A stretch of 64,000 bases of DNA from Diphasiastrum complanatum (GCA_029204225.1 CM055095.1:53793944-53857943); one strand, 5' to 3'; shown: positions 10,690 through 22,870, numbered from the stretch's first letter. The notes: a model not told the origin generated them from the sequence alone. Translations and numbers: made by a program.

Positions 10690-12528
10690 AAAAGAACTCT
10701 AGCAAATCATAAAAATAAGATCCAAACATTACTATTGGACTCAATAAACACCAACGACTCTTTCTATTGAGATTTGAAATGGATTTGAAAAGATTTGACA
10801 CCAAGATTTTCCTTTTCTCTTGACTAGTTTACTCAACTTTTGAGATTCTTGAACAAAGGATGGGTTTTGTTTCAAACACATGAAAATAAAACTTAATCAC
10901 TTATTTTGGATCACTCTTGGCCCAAATACTCTACCATTTTAAAGTTGGATTGAATTTAATTTGGTTTGACAACAAACTATACCACAAATTTTCACTTAAA
11001 AAAAGGATCTACTTGATCACATAAACTTTACATGTATAGTTGATTCAAACACACAAAGATCAGATCCAATTACCCCTTTTGGAATCCCTCTTGACCCAAA
11101 GAATCTCACTCTTGAGATTTGGAATGGATACAAAATGGTTTGATAACAATCTATGTCAATAATTTTTCACCAAGCTTAAAAATTTAACATCTAGAGATTC
11201 ACAAAGATCCCAACCATGTATGAAAACTCAAATATGGACTCCTCCATGTTCTAGACACCCAATGGGATAACAACTTGACCCTCACACTCTCACAAAGAAA
11301 GTTGAATAGAACCTATTTGAGTTTCATACATACAATGTCAAATTTGCTCAAAAAAAATTGAATTCATTCACCCCTATTGGACTCCACTAAGTACCAATGA
11401 CTCTACCTCTTTAGAGTTGGAATGAAATTCAAATATTCAGAAATGTGATGCTTATTTCTCACTAAGATATGTGCTTACAAAGAGCTAATGCCACTTAGCA
11501 AGATTTGATCACCATGAAGCAGACAATATTTCCACCAAAGTAAAGAAATGAGTTACTAGATCTTGCCCTCTACAAAGGAAGGAACTCTTAGGATTTTTGG
11601 ATCAAACACTACACATGTGACTCACACACCTCTATGACTCTCTTTCAAGCCAAACGAAACTCAACCCTTTGATTAGGAGTGGAACAATGTGACTTAGATC
11701 TCAAAAATCACTTCTAGAACTCTCCAACAATGCTTATCACCTTGTATTGGTAGATTTTGCCTTTATGAGTGTTTGTGCTCTAGAAATCCACTTAAGATTT
11801 CACTTGGAGGACTTATTCAAGGGTGGATTCTAGCACTTAGATGCTTCTAGTCTCAACCCTTTCACTCTTGAACACATCTAGAATGAAGGTACAATGGATT
11901 TCAATCTCTTCCCTTGCAAATCACTCCTTAATCTATGGTTTTTGGCAATCTTTCACTCTCAACTTTAATGCACACCCAAAGCATCTGAGAATCAAATTTA
12001 ATGTACTGTAATAAAGCTTCAAATCATCTACATGATTGATCTATACCAAGAATAAATCAAAGGAATAGAAACAATGCATTAGAAAGCTTGAAAAATGCAC
12101 TAGATTGACTAGTTTTGGGTGTATTAGACATTAAATGCACCAAAACTAAATTTTATTGCTCAGAACAGGTTTTGTATGGCCTCACACGTATGGGGAGTAC
12201 ACTTGAATCGCACAACAATATTTGGTACAAATATAATGATTCTATCTATCCATTCAAACTCGCTACCTCAAGATTAGCTAGTTTCCAAAAACTTGCTAGT
12301 TTGGGTGTATGAGTAAGATATAGCATCAAAATGAAAAATATAGCTCCAAAACTAGTCCTGTATAGACTCACACGTGTGAAAAGTACCCCTGCAGGCCACA
12401 ACCAAGTTTGATGCACAAATATCAAGGCTAACTAATCTTCAAACTCGCCCACTCAAGATTAGTAAGTTTTCTCAAAAACTTGCCAATCTGGGTGTTGTTT
12501 AGATCAATGCTTCAATCTCTTGTACTTG
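10690..12528 (-). other. B leader, non-coding
   Basis: About 1.8 kb between primer site and Gag remnant without a credible reading frame. Phrases such as CACACGTGTGA and a motif on tRNA-proximal sequence (near 12290-12500) recur in element E at 19490-19760 in the opposite orientation. Confidence 0.5.
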
Positions 12529-12540
12529 GCTCTGATACCA
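12529..12540 (-). promoter_or_regulatory. B primer-binding site (tRNA-iMet)
   Basis: TGGTATCAGAGC on the minus strand abuts the 5' LTR at 12541. It is the complement of the 3' end of plant initiator methionine tRNA and fixes the element's orientation. Confidence 0.9.
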
Positions 12541-13320
12541 TGTGAAATTTTAGAGAAATAAAGACCAAGAATGGATCTAGATCAGATCCTCGAGAGGTGT
12601 TGAAAGCTAGATTACTTGATCTACTAATCAACCAATGATTAGATCTAGAATAAGATCAATTTCCCATCAAAAATCTAGCAAGAACAACAAGCAAATGATT
12701 AAACTTAAGACCTACTGCCTTCACACGTGTGAATAACAGTAACTGTATGGACTTACAGTAGAGAGTGAAGTACATAAGTGTTAGAAAGCAATAGAACCAT
12801 AAAATCACAACACAAATATGAGAATACTCAAGATATGCCTCCAAAACCAAGATCTTGCTTCATTGATTTCTCAAAGTGGATCCATCATGGATTAAATACA
12901 AAAATCATCATAATCTCTCTCTAATCCACTTCCAGCACATGTGAGACAAGTCATAGTGCTTATCCATATCCACTTTGGCTAAGATTCCATTAATTTGCCA
13001 AATCATCATTGGTGGCTAGTGTTGACCTTCTAGATTCCTACAAATTAGGAGATAGGTCCTACAATCTAGGAGATTTGACTTTTGACTTGTATGAAAACTA
13101 TATACAATGGATCTGAACATTCTATATGATATTTCACACGTGGGAGACCACTCCTACCCATGTGATATAGCATTTTCTACCACTAGAATGGTGCCAAGTG
13201 GCATAATACTACTAAACTAGTTTTTGGCCAATTTAGCACTAGTTTCCAAATTAAACAATAGGTACAAGTCATTATGGTATTCACAAGATTTAACCAAGTT
13301 AGCTTTTGCCAATTTTAACA
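12541..13320 (-). repeat. B 5' LTR
   Basis: 780 bp, nearly the same as 7729-8596 but short of about 88 bp near its right end. Its edges are set by the primer site at 12540 and by the resumption of copia A coding at 13321. Confidence 0.88.
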
Positions 13321-13395
13321 ATTTTGTCAAGACAAAGCATGTGTTAGACCTTGTACATAGCGATTTTTGTGGTCCAATGCCAACTTCATCCTCAT
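13321..13395 (+). pseudogene. Copia A integrase, continuation after B
   Basis: The frame gives KTKHVLDLVHSDFCGPMP, the start of the copia integrase core with its first catalytic Asp. It follows on from the zinc-domain coding that stops at 7728. The sequence then changes at about 13395 to protease-end coding of another copia element (C), so A is cut again here. Confidence 0.8.
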
Positions 13396-13866
13396 TCCAT
13401 CTATTACCAAGAATTTACTTAGTGTGAGCCAAGTAAAAGACAAGGGAAGTTGTTCAAACTAGATGCTTGTGTTATTGCTAACCAAGTTGGATGTGTTGCA
13501 AGAGAGCAAATATCTATTCAAGAGGTTTCGCATAAAAGGATGGGGCACCTCAACTTCAAGTCATTGGAGGTAATGGCTAGGATGCAAGTTGTGATTATGG
13601 TCTTCCAAGTTCCTTAAGTAGCATCAATCATGTTTGTGAGTCTTGTGCTTTGTCAAAGCCACATAGAATACCTTATACTAGATTTACATCTAGATCTACA
13701 AAGCCTTTTCAAATTGTACATTCGGATGTTCATGGAATTACTACAATTAGCAATAGTAGAGCTAAGAAGTATGTAAGTTTCATCGATGATTTTAGTAGAT
13801 TTTGTTGCATCTATCTACTAAAGAGCAAAGATGAAGTGTATGATGTCTTTGTTAGGTTCAAGAATG
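13396..13866 (+). pseudogene. Copia C protease end, GAG-pre-integrase and integrase start
   Basis: A protease tail (ITKNLLSVSQVKDKG), a GAG-pre-integrase stretch (RMGHLNF) and a zinc-domain CESCALSK lead into the integrase core VHSDVHGITT and FIDDFSRF. Stops near 13425, 13440 and 13470 break the first part. The core ends abruptly at VFVRFKN near 13862 and is fused to RT coding, so some hundreds of residues, including the second catalytic Asp and the Glu, are deleted. Confidence 0.8.
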
Positions 13867-15092
13867 CAAGGTAGAACCAAGTGGTATGAGGCTATGAAGC
13901 AAGAATATGATGCTTTGATCACCAACCATATTTGGGAGCTTGTGGATCCTCCATCCAACAAGCATATTATTGGTTGCAAGTGGGTATTTCGAATCAAGTA
14001 CAACAAGATGGCACCATAAACAAGTACAAGGCAAGATTATGTGCAAAGGGATTTGTTCGAATCCATGGACTTGATTATGAAGAGACCTTTGCACTCGTGG
14101 CGGAGATGGTGACAATAAGAATCATCATATCTATTGCTTGCTATTTCAAATGGAGGGTATTCCAATTGTATGTTTTCAATGCATTTCTCAATGGATATCT
14201 TGAAGATAAAATCTATATGGAACAACCTCAAGGATTCATCAAGGATGAATCAAAAGTGTGCTTGCTATTCAAAAGTCTTTATGGACTCAAGCAAGCACCA
14301 AGATCTTGGTGTAATAGACTCAACTCTTTTCTTATCTCACTAGGATTTATCCTAAGTGACTATGATCCTTCTATATATCTAAAGTTTGTTGCTAGTGATC
14401 TTGGCATTCTTCTCATCTATGTAGATGACATTATCCTTTGTGGAAGTTGTATCAAATTAGTTTAAAGCTGCACTTGGAAATGAGTTTAAATCTAGGAGAG
14501 ATCCATTATATCTTAGGCCTAGATATTGACTTTCATGATGATTATGCTTTTATATGTCAATCTAGATATGATCTATCTATGTTGAAAAAATTTCATATGG
14601 AAAGTTGTAAGAGCATTGATACATCACTGGAGCATATTGTAAAAGATCCTAATAAGGGAGATGAAAGATCCTTCAAGGACATCACCCTTTCTAGGAGTCT
14701 TGTTGGCTCCTTGATATGGCTTACTATCACTAGACCCGACTTGAGCTATTGTGTGCACAAGTTGAGTCAATCTATGCAAGATCCAAAGATCCATCTTTGG
14801 AAGATGGCCAAGAGAGTGCTAAGGTACATATCTCATACTCATGATTATGGTTTGCTTTATGAAAGTGAAGATCTATCCATTATTGGCTACTCGGATTCAG
14901 ATTTTGCTAGTGATAAGGTGGATCAAAAATCCACAAGTGCATATATTATATTTCTTGGAGGTAATCTCATATATTGGTTGTTTTAAAGCAAGATACTATA
15001 TCTCTTTCTTCATGTGAGACCGAGTATAAAGCACTCACTACATCAACAAAAGAAGTGCTTTGGATCAAGAGGATATTATTGGAGCTAAAGTG
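13867..15092 (+). pseudogene. Copia C reverse transcriptase and RNase H
   Basis: RT begins at KWYEAMKQEYDAL and carries CKWVFRIKY, the GLDYEETFA motif (Ala-Leu-Val in place of Ala-Pro-Val), LYGLKQAPRSW and catalytic YVDDIILCG at about 14418-14444. RNase H follows, with GYSDSDFASD and LSSCETEYKAL, up to ELKCVK at 15092. There are frameshifts near 14000 and 14460 and a break near 14985. The sequence is close to copia I (48.5-52.4 kb), so both belong to one family. D's LTR begins at 15093 and ends the copy. Confidence 0.85.
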
Positions 15093-15740
15093 TGTGAAAT
15101 AATTCAGATCATTGATGATCCAAATCCATAAAAGATCTTTGGTTACAAAACAAGCTACTCCACCAATCTTGCCAATGTAGAAAAATCAGCATCTACACAC
15201 AAAATAGAATGCTAACTCTAATAGAACTTGATCAAACATGAATCAAAACATAAAGCACTATTGCTATTTGTACAAAACTAGCAAGCTACTGTATTTCACA
15301 TGTGTGGATCCAAAAATAACAAATATAGATCATTCTACACATAGAATTGCAAGCAATCACAAGTATATTGCACCAATGGATAGTAGAACCCAAGAGAATC
15401 ATGTATAAGCATGAAATGAGATAGAGAAGAGAGAAGATATGTCTCTCCATGAGTTACATCCTTTTATAACAGATCCAAACCCTATTTGGCCACTTGGCTT
15501 TTCCTCCAAAATGTAAACCCTACTATTTTTTTGGTCTAGATTCAATGTACCCAACATTTAAATTTGAATCTACTCAAACTCGACTTCTAAGTTTTCCACA
15601 TTTTCAAAAAGTTTTTATTCAAATGAAATTTAGACTAATTAACTGTGAAAAGTCAAACTTCAAGTCTAATATAAAGTTGTCCTCAACTTGCCAAATATAA
15701 AAATGTAGCAAATATGATCAAACTAGTTGAGTCTTTCACA
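15093..15740 (-). repeat. Copia D 3' LTR
   Basis: 648 bp running from TGTGAAATAA to GTCTTTCACA, with 7-bp inverted ends TGTGAAA/TTTCACA. A polypurine tract (minus-strand TAGTTGAAGAGGGAG, 15741-15755) abuts it. The 5' LTR of D is missing. A related, interrupted LTR end lies at 53443-53505. Confidence 0.75.
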
Positions 15741-15755
15741 CTCCCTCTTCAACTA

Positions 15756-17606
15756 GTTTTAGCATGGACTTTGATAACACTTCAAGTGATGTCCTATGCT
15801 TCATGAACAAGTCCTTTCCCAATGCTTTGGTGAAGATATCAGCTACACATTCCCTTAAGGACACATGTTGAAGCTCCACCTCCTTTGCAATGACTTGCTC
15901 TCTCACAAAATGATATTGCACCTCAATATGCTTGCTCCTAGCATGAGAGATAGGATTGGTTGCCAGCCTTTGAGCTGATTGATTGTCAAAAAAGATGATT
16001 GGGTTCTCTGAAAAATCCAACAAGTGAAGATCCTTGATCATCCTCTTGATCCATACCATCTCCTTTGTGCAATGTGTAAGAGCTTTGTACTCGGCCTCAC
16101 TAGATGACAATGAGACAATGGCTTGTTTCTTCGACATCCATGATATAGCTCCATCAACTATGAGAATACAAGTAGAACTAATAGATGTCCTATCCATTAC
16201 ATCTCCAGCATAGTCCAAATCTGAAAATCCAGAAATATTAGATGATGATCCCTCATATAATATGCCAAAATCTCGAGTTCCAATGATGTACCTCAAAACG
16301 CGTTTTCCTAGCTTCCAATGCTCCTCACTAGAATCTTGCATAAATTGACTCAATCTTCCAACACAATAGCTTAGATCAACTCTGGTAATGGTTAGATAGA
16401 TGAGTGAGCCAACTAGCTTTCTATAAAGAGTAATGTCCTTGAAGGATCTTTCACTACCTCTTATAGTTAGATTTACATGATACTCCATAGGTGTATCAGT
16501 AACTATTGCATCTACCATATGAAGTCTTTCTAGAATAGAATTAGCATAATTCTCTTGACAAATGAAAGTATATTGAGAAGATCTAATGAGTCCTATTCCC
16601 AAAATGTAATGCAAGTTTCCAAGATCATGCACCTCAGATTCCTTCTTAAGAGCACTCTTGATATCCTCCACATCTTAATTGTCTCCACCACTCAAGATCA
16701 TATCATCCACATAGATTAGAAAAATGGTAACATCATTTTCAGCAAACATATAATAAAGTGAATGATCATACTCACTCATAACAAAGCCTTGAGAGAGTAA
16801 AAAAGTGTTAAGCTTAGCATACAAACTCCTTGGTGCTTGCTTAAGGCCCTTTGTAGTAGACACACATGGTTTGGCTTTGTTGATGAAATGTAGCTCTTGG
16901 GGTGCTCCATGTACATTTCTTCCTCAACATCACCATTCAAGAATGCATCTGTAATATCCATTTGCCATAGATCCCATCCATAAAGTGTAGCAAGTGAGAT
17001 GATGACTTGAATGCTTACCATCTTTGCCATGGGTGCAAAGGTCTCATCATAGTCAATCCCTTGTTCTTGAGCATATCCTTTTGCCACCAACCTTGTCTTG
17101 TACTTGTTGATAGATCCATCTTGGTTTGTCTTCACCTTGAAGATCCATTTGCATTTGAATAGCTTTCTTGTCCTTAGGTAACTCCACCAATCTCCATGTT
17201 CCATTCTTCATAAGGGCTTGATACTCAAGATCCATTGCTTTGGATCCACTCCTCTTCTTTCCTTGCTTCATCTACACTTGTAGGTTCATTAAAAGAGGTT
17301 AGGAAAGCAACATAATTTCCAAAAACTACTTGCTTGCCCTTTTCATCATATGTGAGCGGTGAAGGCATTTGTCTTTCGGTTGATGTTCTCCTTGGCTTTT
17401 GACTTGATGAAGGTCCATTATCATCACCATCTAAAGTAGGATCCTTTACGTCAATATCAATAATGTTAGATCCATCCAAATCATCATCAATAGTACTTGT
17501 AGACACTTTTGGAATGTTACCCTCATAAAAAATGACATCTCTACCAAACAATCACTTTGTTAGTAGTAGGAACGTAAACCTTGTAGGCTTTACTAACCTC
17601 ACTATG
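15756..17606 (-). pseudogene. Copia D integrase tail, RT and RNase H
   Basis: Read on the minus strand, the integrase tail (SKAYKVYVP, then RDVIFYEG) begins at about 17606 and leads into an acidic linker. RT follows with CKWIFKVKTN, YDETFAPMAK and YVDDMILSGG near 16690-16715. RNase H ends the frame, with GFSDLDYAGD and LSSSEAEYKALTH. Frameshifts lie near 17240, 17080, 16860 and 16675. Gag, protease and most integrase are gone: the sequence switches at about 17607 to the 3' end of a plus-strand copia. Confidence 0.85.
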
Positions 17607-18700
17607 TATGCTGATATTTTGACGAAGCCATTGTCTAGAGATAAACATTCTACTTTAGTAGATATGATAAATCTCAATTGTAGTTCAGATTCATAGTAGT
17701 AAGCTTAAGGGAGAGTGTTGGAGTTTAATCTTATTCCTACTCATCCTAACTGCCTTCCTTCTTTTTCATGTAAATCGGTCTCTCAAGTAGTCTGCAAAAA
17801 ATGAACTATTTTTCAACAGTCTGCATTCTTGCACTGGTTGTCGCTACAGTTTGCATTTTTACTCAGGAATTTTTACAGGCAAAAAATCTGGCACTGTTGT
17901 CTTTGTCACCTTCAGACCATCCTGAGCAACTAAGTGTTTTTGACACTTGTGTTAACTCAGTTTTTAGGCCATTTCAGACACTTCCAGAAATGCGACACTA
18001 CTTTACATGAAATGCAAAAAAGATGACACTCTACAAAAATACACAGGATTCCAAGTACAAACTGTCTACGTCTTCATGCTCCAATAATAACTGATCTAAT
18101 TAGTCAGTTAATCAGTTGTTAAGCGATCTTGTAAATGCAAAGATAGAATAATACAAGATCTTCTAGTTGCTATATATGTAAATGAGCGATTGAAGGGTCA
18201 TACAAATTCAAAAGTTGATTTTTTAGATGATACATGAGATATATGGAGATCTACGACCAAAATTGGTCTTTCAGTAGCTAACTCCTTAGAGTTAGTGATC
18301 ATAAAGAAAGAATAGATATTTAGAGCAATAGTTATTGTCTTGTTTCTGTTAGTAGAATCAGGCGCTTATCAGTGCTATTGTTTTGTGGTCTGATCGTTGT
18401 TTTTACAACACTAATATACAAATTCGCTATTGTTCCATTTTCTTACATTCTTGTTGAATGTTAAGTAACTCTCACTCTTCTTCCGCAATGTCACAGACAA
18501 GAAAATGTATGGCTATCCTTGATGCCTAATTGTAATTACATTCCTTTATATCAGAATATCAGGATTAGTGAATTGCATGGCTATCTTAGACGCTTAATAA
18601 TTTATCTAAAAGGCTGTCTAAGACACCTACAGTGATACTCTCATCAGAAGTAGCTCTTTAATATCCATTCTCCAAGTAATCCGAGATCCTTTAATAGGAA
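17607..18700 (+). mobile_element. Copia A' 3' end: RNase H tail, polypurine tract and LTR-like sequence
   Basis: ADILTKPLSRDKHSTLVDM, the conserved end of copia RNase H, is encoded at about 17607-17665. A polypurine tract (AAGGGAGAG, up to 17715) follows, then TGTTGGAG, a typical LTR start, at 17716. About 1 kb of non-coding LTR-like sequence ends near 18700 where element E begins. It may be the far end of copia A, separated by B, C and D; that is inference from orientation and order. Confidence 0.65.
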
Positions 18701-18734
18701 TTAATTTTATAGTTGGCATCAACATCCAAGCCAA

Positions 18735-19800
18735 CACTTTTCATGTAGTATCATCATATAGGTTGTACATCTGATTTAAATCAAGTTCTAGTGGCTAAAA
18801 AGGCCAAAATCATGTTTTTTAGTCATATGCCACATGGCATCAATGTAGAGATTGCATGAGCCACATCATGAGTTTAGGTGTCAAATCCCATGTGTAGAAG
18901 TTTGCTCACACGTGTGGAATAAGCTGAGGAAGTCGAGTTTGCACTTCTAGAAGAGTTTTCTATATAGTAAAAAATTGACCAAAAAGTGCTCAAAATAGAA
19001 GGTTTGGTCCTAGTGTCAATTTTGCAAGATGAATCATCATATGATAAAGCACTCTCACACATGTGAGATCAAAGGGATGATCCGTGCCAAGAGCTCCCAC
19101 TTTTTGTATTTATAGAGCCACATTTGGCCATAATCATCAAGCAACACCAATCTTGATTTTAGAAGCAAGTTTTTGTCACTCTCTCCATTTGTCTTCATTT
19201 GTTTTGATTGAATTGAGTTCCTATCATATTGTACTTTGTTTTCAGGATAGAGTCCATACTTTGATAGGTTTTTACACATGTGAAACCATCAAGTACAATT
19301 TCCTTCATTAATGATTGTTCTTGTTAGATTTTCTCATCTAAATTTGACCTAGATTGATCTAAATCTTGTGTAGATTGGTAGATCAATTGTATCTAACATC
19401 CAATCCTGCTTGTGGATCATTTTAGGATCCATTATTGGTCCAATTTTTCAGATTTTTACATGGTATTAGAGCCAAGTACAAGAGGATTTATTGAGATTTG
19501 ATGGGGTTGATCCAAAACTAAGCCCAAATTAGCAAATTTTTGGAAACTAGCTAATTTTGATGTGGCGAGTTGGATTGGATAGGTATACTCAAAATATTTG
19601 AATCAAACTTGGTTGTGGGCTGCAGGGGTACTTTTCACACGTGTGGTAATGTACAGTACCAGTTTTGGAGCCTTATATTACAGTTTGATGCTATATCACC
19701 CAAATTAGCAAGTTTGTGGAAACTAGCAGTAGAGAGTTTGAATTAATAGATAGATTCAATTTTTTTGTACCAAAACTTGTTTTAGGCTGTAGGTGCTCTT
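18735..19800 (+). mobile_element. B-family element E: LTR, primer site and leader
   Basis: LTR-like sequence ends in TTTTTACA at 19458 and is followed at once by TGGTATTAGAGC, a tRNA-iMet primer site with one change. The LTR shares words with the B LTR (GGTTGTACAT, CTAGTGGCTAAA-GGCC, ATGCCAC-TGGCA). The leader (CCCAAATTAGCAAGTTT, GGAAACTAGC) matches B's in the same element orientation. Only about 340 bp of leader remain before element F. The left LTR border is approximate. Confidence 0.7.
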
Positions 19801-20583
19801 TGCAAATAATTCGTGACTGATAATTTGTCTAGCTATTCGCGACAAATTATCTTTCTGATGTTTTGATGTTTAATGTTTGGCTACGTAATCAGATCGAACG
19901 TGATTTCTATCGCTAATGTTCTGTTCGAGTCTGATAAGCATAGTCATGCTTGAGATAGCTCATTCACCTGCGCATGAACACTTTCCATTCATGTTCATTT
20001 CTTTTCGAGCTATTTTCGTTTCTCACACACACCCTCTTTTTCCCCAGTATAGTATCAGAGTTATTTTCCATAGCCTGATAAGTTTCCACAGTAACAACAC
20101 TCTACCAGTTGATAGAATATTTATCTTCTTGTTTTGTAATTTCGCACCAGATTTTCATACTTAAGTCACTGATAGTTATTCCTATCACCTAGATTAACCT
20201 TCCACATGGATTTTCAAGGGAAAGCCAGTCCTATCATGGACAAGCTTGATGGAGCCAATTACCATATGTGGAAATTTAAGATGAAAACAGTGCTAATGGC
20301 TAAAGAATTGTATGACGTTGTTACAGGTGCAGAAGGGAAACCCGAAGCAGATGACGCAGCAAAGCTGAAGGATGGAGAGGCTTTTGCGCTGATCATCCTC
20401 AACATCTCGGATACCCAAATCAGCCATGTATCTGAGGCCCCAGACATCCAAAGAAGTCTGGGACATCTTGAGCACACTATACAAAGTGTGAGATATAGCT
20501 TCCAAGCTACATCTCAAAAAAAAATTTTACTCCCTCAAGATGATGAATGGTGATTCCCTACAGAATCACATCAACCAATTCAA
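19801..20583 (+). mobile_element. Copia F 5' fragment with gag start
   Basis: TAGTATCAGAG at 20050-20060 matches the tRNA-iMet primer site at 10 of 12 positions with neighbours, so the preceding sequence is probably the end of an LTR. A Gag start follows at 20206 (MDKLDGANYHMWKFKMKTVL, then LAKELYDVV-type sequence), the copia DUF4219/UBN2 N-terminus. The frame is shifted near 20450-20520 and breaks off at NHINQFKN near 20583, where the TRIM array begins. Confidence 0.65.
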
Positions 20584-21516
20584 GAACCCGGGCCGCGTGT
20601 GGGATCCCATCCCCACCGCCTAGCCACCCACCATCATTCCCCTTTAACCCCAAAAGGGCTGGTACCAGAGACAAGGGTACATTGTCTACAATGAGCTTAT
20701 ATGTGGGTCCTATTATAGTCTCCATTTGCTTATGGGACAAAAATTCGCTCTTTTTGGTGCCTTTTTGGATGCAACCGCTTTGCGTGTAGCTTGCATCCTC
20801 CAACACCCCCACTCAAGCGAGCACAGGGCAAAGGAAACCCCCACTTGCTCATTTAGGACCAGAACACTTGCTCTGATACCAACTCAGAGTTTGTGGGTAG
20901 CGGAGAGCAGTCCAGTAGATGATGTGGCACGTCGTGCGCGCCTGCGGGTCCCGTGCGAGATCTCATCCCCACTGCCTAGCCACCCGCCATCATTCCCCTT
21001 TAACCCCAAAAGGGCTGGTACCAGGGGACAAGGGTACATTTTTTACAATGAGCTTATATGTGGGTTCTGTTATAGTCTCCATTTGCTTATGGGATGAATG
21101 CACTCTTTTTTGTGTCTTTTCGAACCCAGCCACTTTGTGCGTAGCTTGCATCCTCCAACACCCCCACTCAAGCGAGCACAGGGCGAAGGAAACCCCCACT
21201 TGCTCGTTCAAGACCAGAACACTTGCTTTGATACCAACTCAAAATTTTGTCGGCAGTAAAGAGCGGTCCAGTAGACGATGTGGCGCGTCGTGCGCGCCTG
21301 TGGGCCACGTGCGGGATCCCATCCCCACCGCCTAGCCACTCGCCATCATTCCCCTTTGAGCCCAAAAGGGCTGGTACCATGGAACAAGGGTACATTGTCT
21401 ACAGTGAGCTCATATGTGGGTTCTGTTATAGTCTCCATTTGTTTATGAGACAAATGCACTCTTTTTGGTGCCTTTTCGGACACAGCCGCTTTGTGCTTAG
21501 CTTGCATCCTCCAACA
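20584..21516 (-). mobile_element. TRIM in tandem: three LTRs and two internal domains
   Basis: Three similar GC-rich units repeat at about 355 bp. On the minus strand each LTR starts with TGTTGGAGG at 21516, 21160 and 20805. LTR 21236-21516 (281 bp) is followed by a 75-bp internal part, LTR 20882-21160 (279 bp) by a 76-bp internal part, and a third LTR is truncated at about 20584. Each internal part starts with a tRNA-iMet primer site (minus TGGTATCAGAGC at 20870-20881, a one-base variant at 21224-21235) and ends in a polypurine GAGTGGGGG. There is no coding capacity. The array joins copia F gag on the left and copia G on the right. Confidence 0.85.
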
Positions 21517-22870
21517 CATCCAAGTGTTCCAACTCCATAAGATGTTTTGTCTTGGTAGAAGACATCAAATCTGGATCCATATGTGATTTTTCCATATAAT
21601 AAGCCACCTTTGACTTGATCTCCTTGACTATTGAAGACATAGATTTGAAATTGGAAACATGCAACTTCCTATGCCATACTTCCTCCTTGGAAACACAAGT
21701 CATCAATGCAACATCACATGTACTTGCATGCTCATGCACATCTAACTTGAAAATGCCTCCATATCTAGATCCACTTGCTAGGATCTCATCTCCTTTCTTT
21801 ATAAAACAATTATTGACATCGAAATCCACTTCAAAACCATCATCAAATAGCTTTCCAACACTAATCACATTCTTTGTGAGATTAGGAACATAAAATGCAT
21901 TGGAAAGTGATAAACTCATAGAAGATGCAAAATTCAAGGAACAAATTCCAACTCCTTCAATTGAACATGCATTACCAACAGTAAAAAGAACTCTTGGAGC
22001 AACTCATGTAAGTTGTGGCTCCACTATCAATATATCAAGATACATCATTAAAGGGTAAAGAGGAGAAACTAGACATCATGAAAGATGCTTCTCCTTCACT
22101 TGCATGTGAGTCTTCTATGATAAAATTAGCTTGATCTTCTTGAGTCTTCTTCTTGAAGATAGAAGAATGAGTTGAATCATCTTCTATCCTCCTTGGTCTT
22201 TGTCCTTTGATTTGTCCTTGGTGAAGGCTTGAGAAAATTTGTTCTTGCTCCTCCCTCTTGACTTGTCCTTGGCAAAGTGAGCTTTGCCATAACCACCATC
22301 TTACCTTGAAAGTGTGTCAATCTTTAGTAGCTTGTTTTTTTGCATGCATTCTTCAGCAATAAGAACATCATGAAGAGTCTCCATAGATGGTAGCTTCTCC
22401 ATGATAGATAAATTTGCACAAAATTTGAATACTATTTTCTAGGTCCATTAAGGACTACTTGAACAAGTTGACTATTCTCTACAGTATCACCTATACATGC
22501 TATCTCTCTGTGAAGATCTTTAACTCTCATTACAAAACTTGAAACACTTTCATCAACTCTTTGAAAACTAGAAAATATCTTATTTCTAAGAGTAAGAAGT
22601 CTTGATGTGATCTTTGCTTCAAAAATGTTCTTAAGGATTTCCCAAGCCTGCTTGGCTGAGTTGCATGGACTTATTTCTCTCCACAACTCATCAGAGATGT
22701 TTATCTTAATGATATGAAGAGAAATCCTTGCTCTCTTTTTGAACCTCTGAGCCTCATCACAAGCTTCATGTTATCTAGTTTCTCACTAGCTTCAAAGAGA
22801 AAATCTCCTATAGATGCCATGAATGTGAAGACTTCTTGTAATTGGACAACAATATGTTTGAGCTTGTTTC
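21517..22870 (-). pseudogene. Copia G gag, protease and GAG-pre-integrase (decayed)
   Basis: On the minus strand, Gag UBN2 coding is readable at 22432-22870 (SPCNSAKQAWEILKNIFEAK, FVMRVKDLHREI). A decayed nucleocapsid region follows near 22100-22320. Protease-end and GAG-pre-integrase coding (FYVPNLTKNVISVGKLF, VWHRKLHVSNF) lies at 21600-21937. It stops at the integrase start (ELEHLDV), exactly where the TRIM array begins. Multiple frameshifts and stops are present. The family resembles copia I, with the same RLLTLRN and MRVKDLHRE words. Confidence 0.8.

Larger units (their letters stand above)
7729..13320 (-). mobile_element. Non-autonomous LTR retrotransposon B
   Basis: Two long terminal repeats (7729-8596 and 12541-13320) flank 3.9 kb. 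On the minus strand the order is 5' LTR (12541-13320), tRNA-iMet primer site (12529-12540), long non-coding leader, zinc-knuckle Gag remnant near 10.45 kb, unknown ORFs at 10.2-8.66 kb, polypurine tract (8597-8610) and 3' LTR. No protease, integrase, RT or RNase H is visible. Flanking pentamers ATTCT (7724-7728) and ATTTT (13321-13325) agree at 4 of 5 bases, and the copia A integrase frame runs on across the insertion. It needs enzymes from another element. Confidence 0.85.

Noticed and set aside
20558-21395. Overlapping frames on both strands of the TRIM array
   Set aside because: GC-rich repeat sequence stays open in several frames; the units are explained by LTR structure.
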